In this document: positions 12,796 to 14,551 of the stretch, piece after piece
Layout: each line of letters starts with the position of its first letter
How positions within the stretch are numbered: position 1 is the first letter of the stretch
The notes under the pieces: model-generated
The model's database searches: none
Told to the model about the DNA's origin: nothing
What the model saw: the letters and a program-made list of their open reading frames with translations, nothing else
From: JANNAV01 sp031384695
GTDB lineage: Bacteria; Pseudomonadota; Alphaproteobacteria; Rhodobacterales; Rhodobacteraceae
Direction: 5' to 3'
NCBI GenBank assembly: GCA_031384695.1
Contig: JANNAV010000274.1
Coordinates: forward strand, 1-14,551
Length of the DNA stretch: 14,551 bases
Translations under genes and position numbers: made by a program

Positions 12796-14214
12796 TCAGG
12801 GTACTCTGGCCCATTTTGCGAAATCGGGCACATATTGGAAAACCCCTTCCACACGATCGAACGTCCCTGCTTCACGGAAATTTTTAGTTTCCCAAACTAC
12901 GCCCTGATTGTCGACCAACAAACCGAATGGTTGCGCCTCGCCTGAAAACAGCGCCTTGCATCCCACTGCAGGTCCTCTTCTGAACGACCAACTCGTATCT
13001 GCGGCGCTGATTTCAGTAAACACTTTCTCCAATGCCGCCACCTTCTCACCAGCGTTCATTGAAACCCTGCTGGCAGCTTGCTTGGCGACCCGCATAACCT
13101 CCTTTGCCTCCACCGCTTCAGCAGCTTTTGTACCCACCGAAAGCCCCTTCGCTTCGAACAATTCTGCAATCAACTTTCTGATCGCAGGCATTTCCTCCAG
13201 AACTTCCATCAGCTTTTTCAAAAGACCTGCATAAGTCTTGGCACCCTCGGCACCCTCACCCAAGGCAAGCCCACCTCGGGCCGCTTCACCAGCACCGCCG
13301 GTAGCCATTGCCATGACGATGAAAAAGATTATCTCGAACAGAACACGGCCAACAATCTCGCCCGAAAAAACGCCGAGCTGCGAAGCAGAATTTTTGCGAG
13401 CACTGTCGTTGATGTAAATCGCAAGCTCGGAACCAAGAAGCACACCGGATGACCGGGACTTCGATACATAAAGCATCGGGCTATTCTTGATTTCCTTGAG
13501 GATGCCGGCAAAAAGAGCAGCCAGCTTTCGGGCGGTCTCGATCTGCAGTTTTCGCATCTCGCGATGCGTGCTGCTTGTCATGACCAGATATGCCTCACTT
13601 GCCAAGGATGCCATAACGCCCGGCATCGAAACGGACTGGGCCATCTTTGCGACGTCGTAGAGCAGCGTGAGCAAGGATACGAGGCCGCCGAGAAGACCCT
13701 TCAGAACGCCGGTGACATAGCCGATGTAAAAATCAAGTTTGCTGGCAAGTATTTTTTCTGAAAGTTCTTTGCCGAGACTTCCATCGATTTTTGCCACAAG
13801 CCCTTCGGCAAAACCTACCGAGAAATTGACGGAAGCCTGCTGGAGGAAGTCGACTGGAAATGGCTTTGAGCCAAGCTCCTCTGGAATAAGAGTTGCCTTT
13901 GGCGCGGCGTTGACTCGGACTTCAAGGGAGACGGACCGGCTGTTTCCCGTTCCCGTCTCAATTGTTGCAGAACCGGGCTTGTTTCCTTCGAGCGTAACGA
14001 TAACCACATCACCGGTCAGTGGGCGAACGATTATTGGATTTGGAACGACATCAGGGTGCTTGGATTTTACCCAAAGCTGAGAACCACCCCATAACGCAAT
14101 GCGCTTGGTGGATCCTTCTGCGATGTCAAGCAGGCCAACGGAATCAGGAGCGAACTTTCTATCGACCAAGTAACCGTCGCCAGACTCACCCGGTGGCCTA
14201 AAAAAATGTGCCAT
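12796..14214 (-). CDS. Low-GC orphan protein resembling a polymorphic-toxin/effector backbone
   Basis: I do not recognise this 472-aa protein as a named family. Residues of about 1-102 look like a beta-sandwich: FRPPGESGDGYLVDRKFAP, IALWGGSQLWVKS, then PGSATIETGTG and VSLEVRV, like Ig-like/BIG2 domains. Residues 128-310 are helical with two hydrophobic stretches (about 164-187 and 284-305, the latter ending in ATGGAGEAARGG). This is a layout I associate with pre-toxin regions of polymorphic toxins and type VI-linked effectors. Residues 330-400 are helical and charged. The last 65 residues, with SWSFRRGPAVGCKALFSG (408-425) and GVVWETKNF (438-446), may be a compact C-terminal domain. There is no Sec signal. 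ATG 14214 with GAGG eight bases upstream is preferred over TTG 14232. GC is well below that of its neighbours, suggesting transfer. No adjacent immunity gene is visible. Toxin function is inference only. Confidence 0.6.
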   Translation of the reverse strand: MAHFFRPPGESGDGYLVDRKFAPDSVGLLDIAEGSTKRIALWGGSQLWVKSKHPDVVPNPIIVRPLTGDVVIVTLEGNKPGSATIETGTGNSRSVSLEVRVNAAPKATLIPEELGSKPFPVDFLQQASVNFSVGFAEGLVAKIDGSLGKELSEKILASKLDFYIGYVTGVLKGLLGGLVSLLTLLYDVAKMAQSVSMPGVMASLASEAYLVMTSSTHREMRKLQIETARKLAALFAGILKEIKNSPMLYVSKSRSSGVLLGSELAIYINDSARKNSASQLGVFSGEIVGRVLFEIIFFIVMAMATGGAGEAARGGLALGEGAEGAKTYAGLLKKLMEVLEEMPAIRKLIAELFEAKGLSVGTKAAEAVEAKEVMRVAKQAASRVSMNAGEKVAALEKVFTEISAADTSWSFRRGPAVGCKALFSGEAQPFGLLVDNQGVVWETKNFREAGTFDRVEGVFQYVPDFAKWARVP

Positions 14215-14237
14215 ATCAATAACCTCGCCCAAAGTGG

Positions 14238-14250
14238 AAGAACAATTCTT
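14238..14250. promoter_or_regulatory. Palindrome upstream of the effector-like gene
   Basis: The arms AAGAA (14238-14242) and TTCTT (14246-14250) flank CAA. The site lies about 24-36 bp upstream of the preferred ATG and just ahead of the GAGG ribosome-binding site, where a repressor or activator of this gene could bind. No clear -35/-10 pair could be assigned in the 114 bp upstream. Confidence 0.3.
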
Positions 14251-14260
14251 GACCGGAACG
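14248..14260 (+). repeat. Right copy of a 13-bp inverted repeat flanking the low-GC gene
   Basis: It reads CTTGACCGGAACG on the plus strand, the partner of 12762-12774. Its first three bases are shared with the palindrome at 14238-14250. AT-richer sequence continues about 40 bp to the right before the high-GC transporter gene resumes. Confidence 0.4.
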
Positions 14261-14328
14261 CATTTGAATAGCCTAACACAGTCGAGGATCTAAGCAAGAA
14301 CTGCGCGCGCCCGCAACCAAGGCCGCAA

Positions 14329-14551
14329 TCAGGCGGTGGGGGCGGATTGTTCGGCGCGGGCGGCAACCCAGACGTCATGCGCGGCATCAAGGTTCAGCAG
14401 AGCGATGCCCAAGCCTACGATGATGTCGGGCCAGATCGACGGCAGCATCAGCGTCACCGCCCCCGCGCCGATGATGGCGATATTGCCCAAAGCATCGTTG
14501 CGCGACGACAGGAACGCGGCGCGCGTCAGGCTGCCTTGCGCCTTGCGGTGG
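14329..14551 (-). CDS. Cation diffusion facilitator (CDF) transporter, C-terminal fragment
   Basis: The last 73 residues of a protein enter from the right edge and end at TGA 14329-14331. The segment SLTRAAFLSSRNDALGNIAI matches CDF TM5, where Asn-Asp of SSRNDALGN sits at the metal-site helix. It is followed by a hydrophobic loop/TM6, PDIIVGLGIALLNLDAAHDV. CDF proteins export divalent metals such as Zn, Co, Ni or Fe by proton antiport across the inner membrane. The end right after TM6, without a long cytoplasmic domain, suggests a DmeF-like or truncated CDF architecture. Metal specificity cannot be told from this part. Confidence 0.75.
   Translation of the reverse strand, partial: HRKAQGSLTRAAFLSSRNDALGNIAIIGAGAVTLMLPSIWPDIIVGLGIALLNLDAAHDVWVAARAEQSAPTA

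Overview
The window looks like chromosomal DNA of a GC-rich alphaproteobacterium of the Rhodobacteraceae (Rhodobacter/Gemmobacter/Tabrizicola-like). The evidence is a Rhodobacter-type L-malyl-CoA/beta-methylmalyl-CoA lyase, the pair lysA plus TIGR02302/DUF4175 protein, and a zinc-ribbon membrane protein divergent from ftsEX-plsC. Most of the window is dense, high-GC core genome with 1-4 bp gene overlaps. One gene near the right end is clearly lower in GC and looks acquired.

Layout. 1-176 (-): 5' end of a dipeptide epimerase gene (enolase superfamily). 177-390: divergent regulatory region with three TTGC/GCAA palindromes. 391-1347 (+): mcl1, glyoxylate/propionyl-CoA chemistry of the ethylmalonyl-CoA pathway. 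1348-1451: convergent spacer with GC hairpins and an extragenic motif. 1452-2785 (-): two-gene operon, an AraC/GyrI-like regulator followed by a DUF1801 protein whose C-terminus is a 15-bp minisatellite. 2906-4353 (+): accA and an overlapping GNAT acetyltransferase gene. 4354-4655: convergent spacer with a second copy of the extragenic motif and three tandem 35-bp units, each shaped like an intrinsic terminator. 7888-4656 (-): compact operon ftsE-ftsX-plsC-TfoX_N-PPOX flavoprotein, linking divisome control and phospholipid synthesis with two small accessory proteins. 8084-8821 (+): zinc-ribbon, single-TM protein. 12668-8912 (-): lysA, then the large Gln/Glu-rich membrane protein DUF4175/TIGR02302. 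14214-12796 (-): low-GC orphan gene, 472 aa, resembling the N-terminal and pre-toxin parts of polymorphic toxins or secreted effectors. 14551-14329 (-): 3' end of a CDF cation transporter gene.

The core genes cover C2/C3 assimilation, fatty-acid initiation (AccA), phosphatidate synthesis (PlsC), cell division (FtsEX) and lysine/DAP metabolism (LysA). The most unusual places are: (a) the low-GC effector-like gene beside lysA, bracketed by a 13-bp imperfect inverted repeat, with a T7 tract in its first codons and no visible immunity gene; (b) the triplicated terminator array with a compensatory base-pair change; (c) the shared extragenic motif in both convergent spacers; (d) the helically phased palindromes upstream of mcl1. 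I did not find a complete novel multigene system. The effector-like locus is the best candidate for something undescribed.
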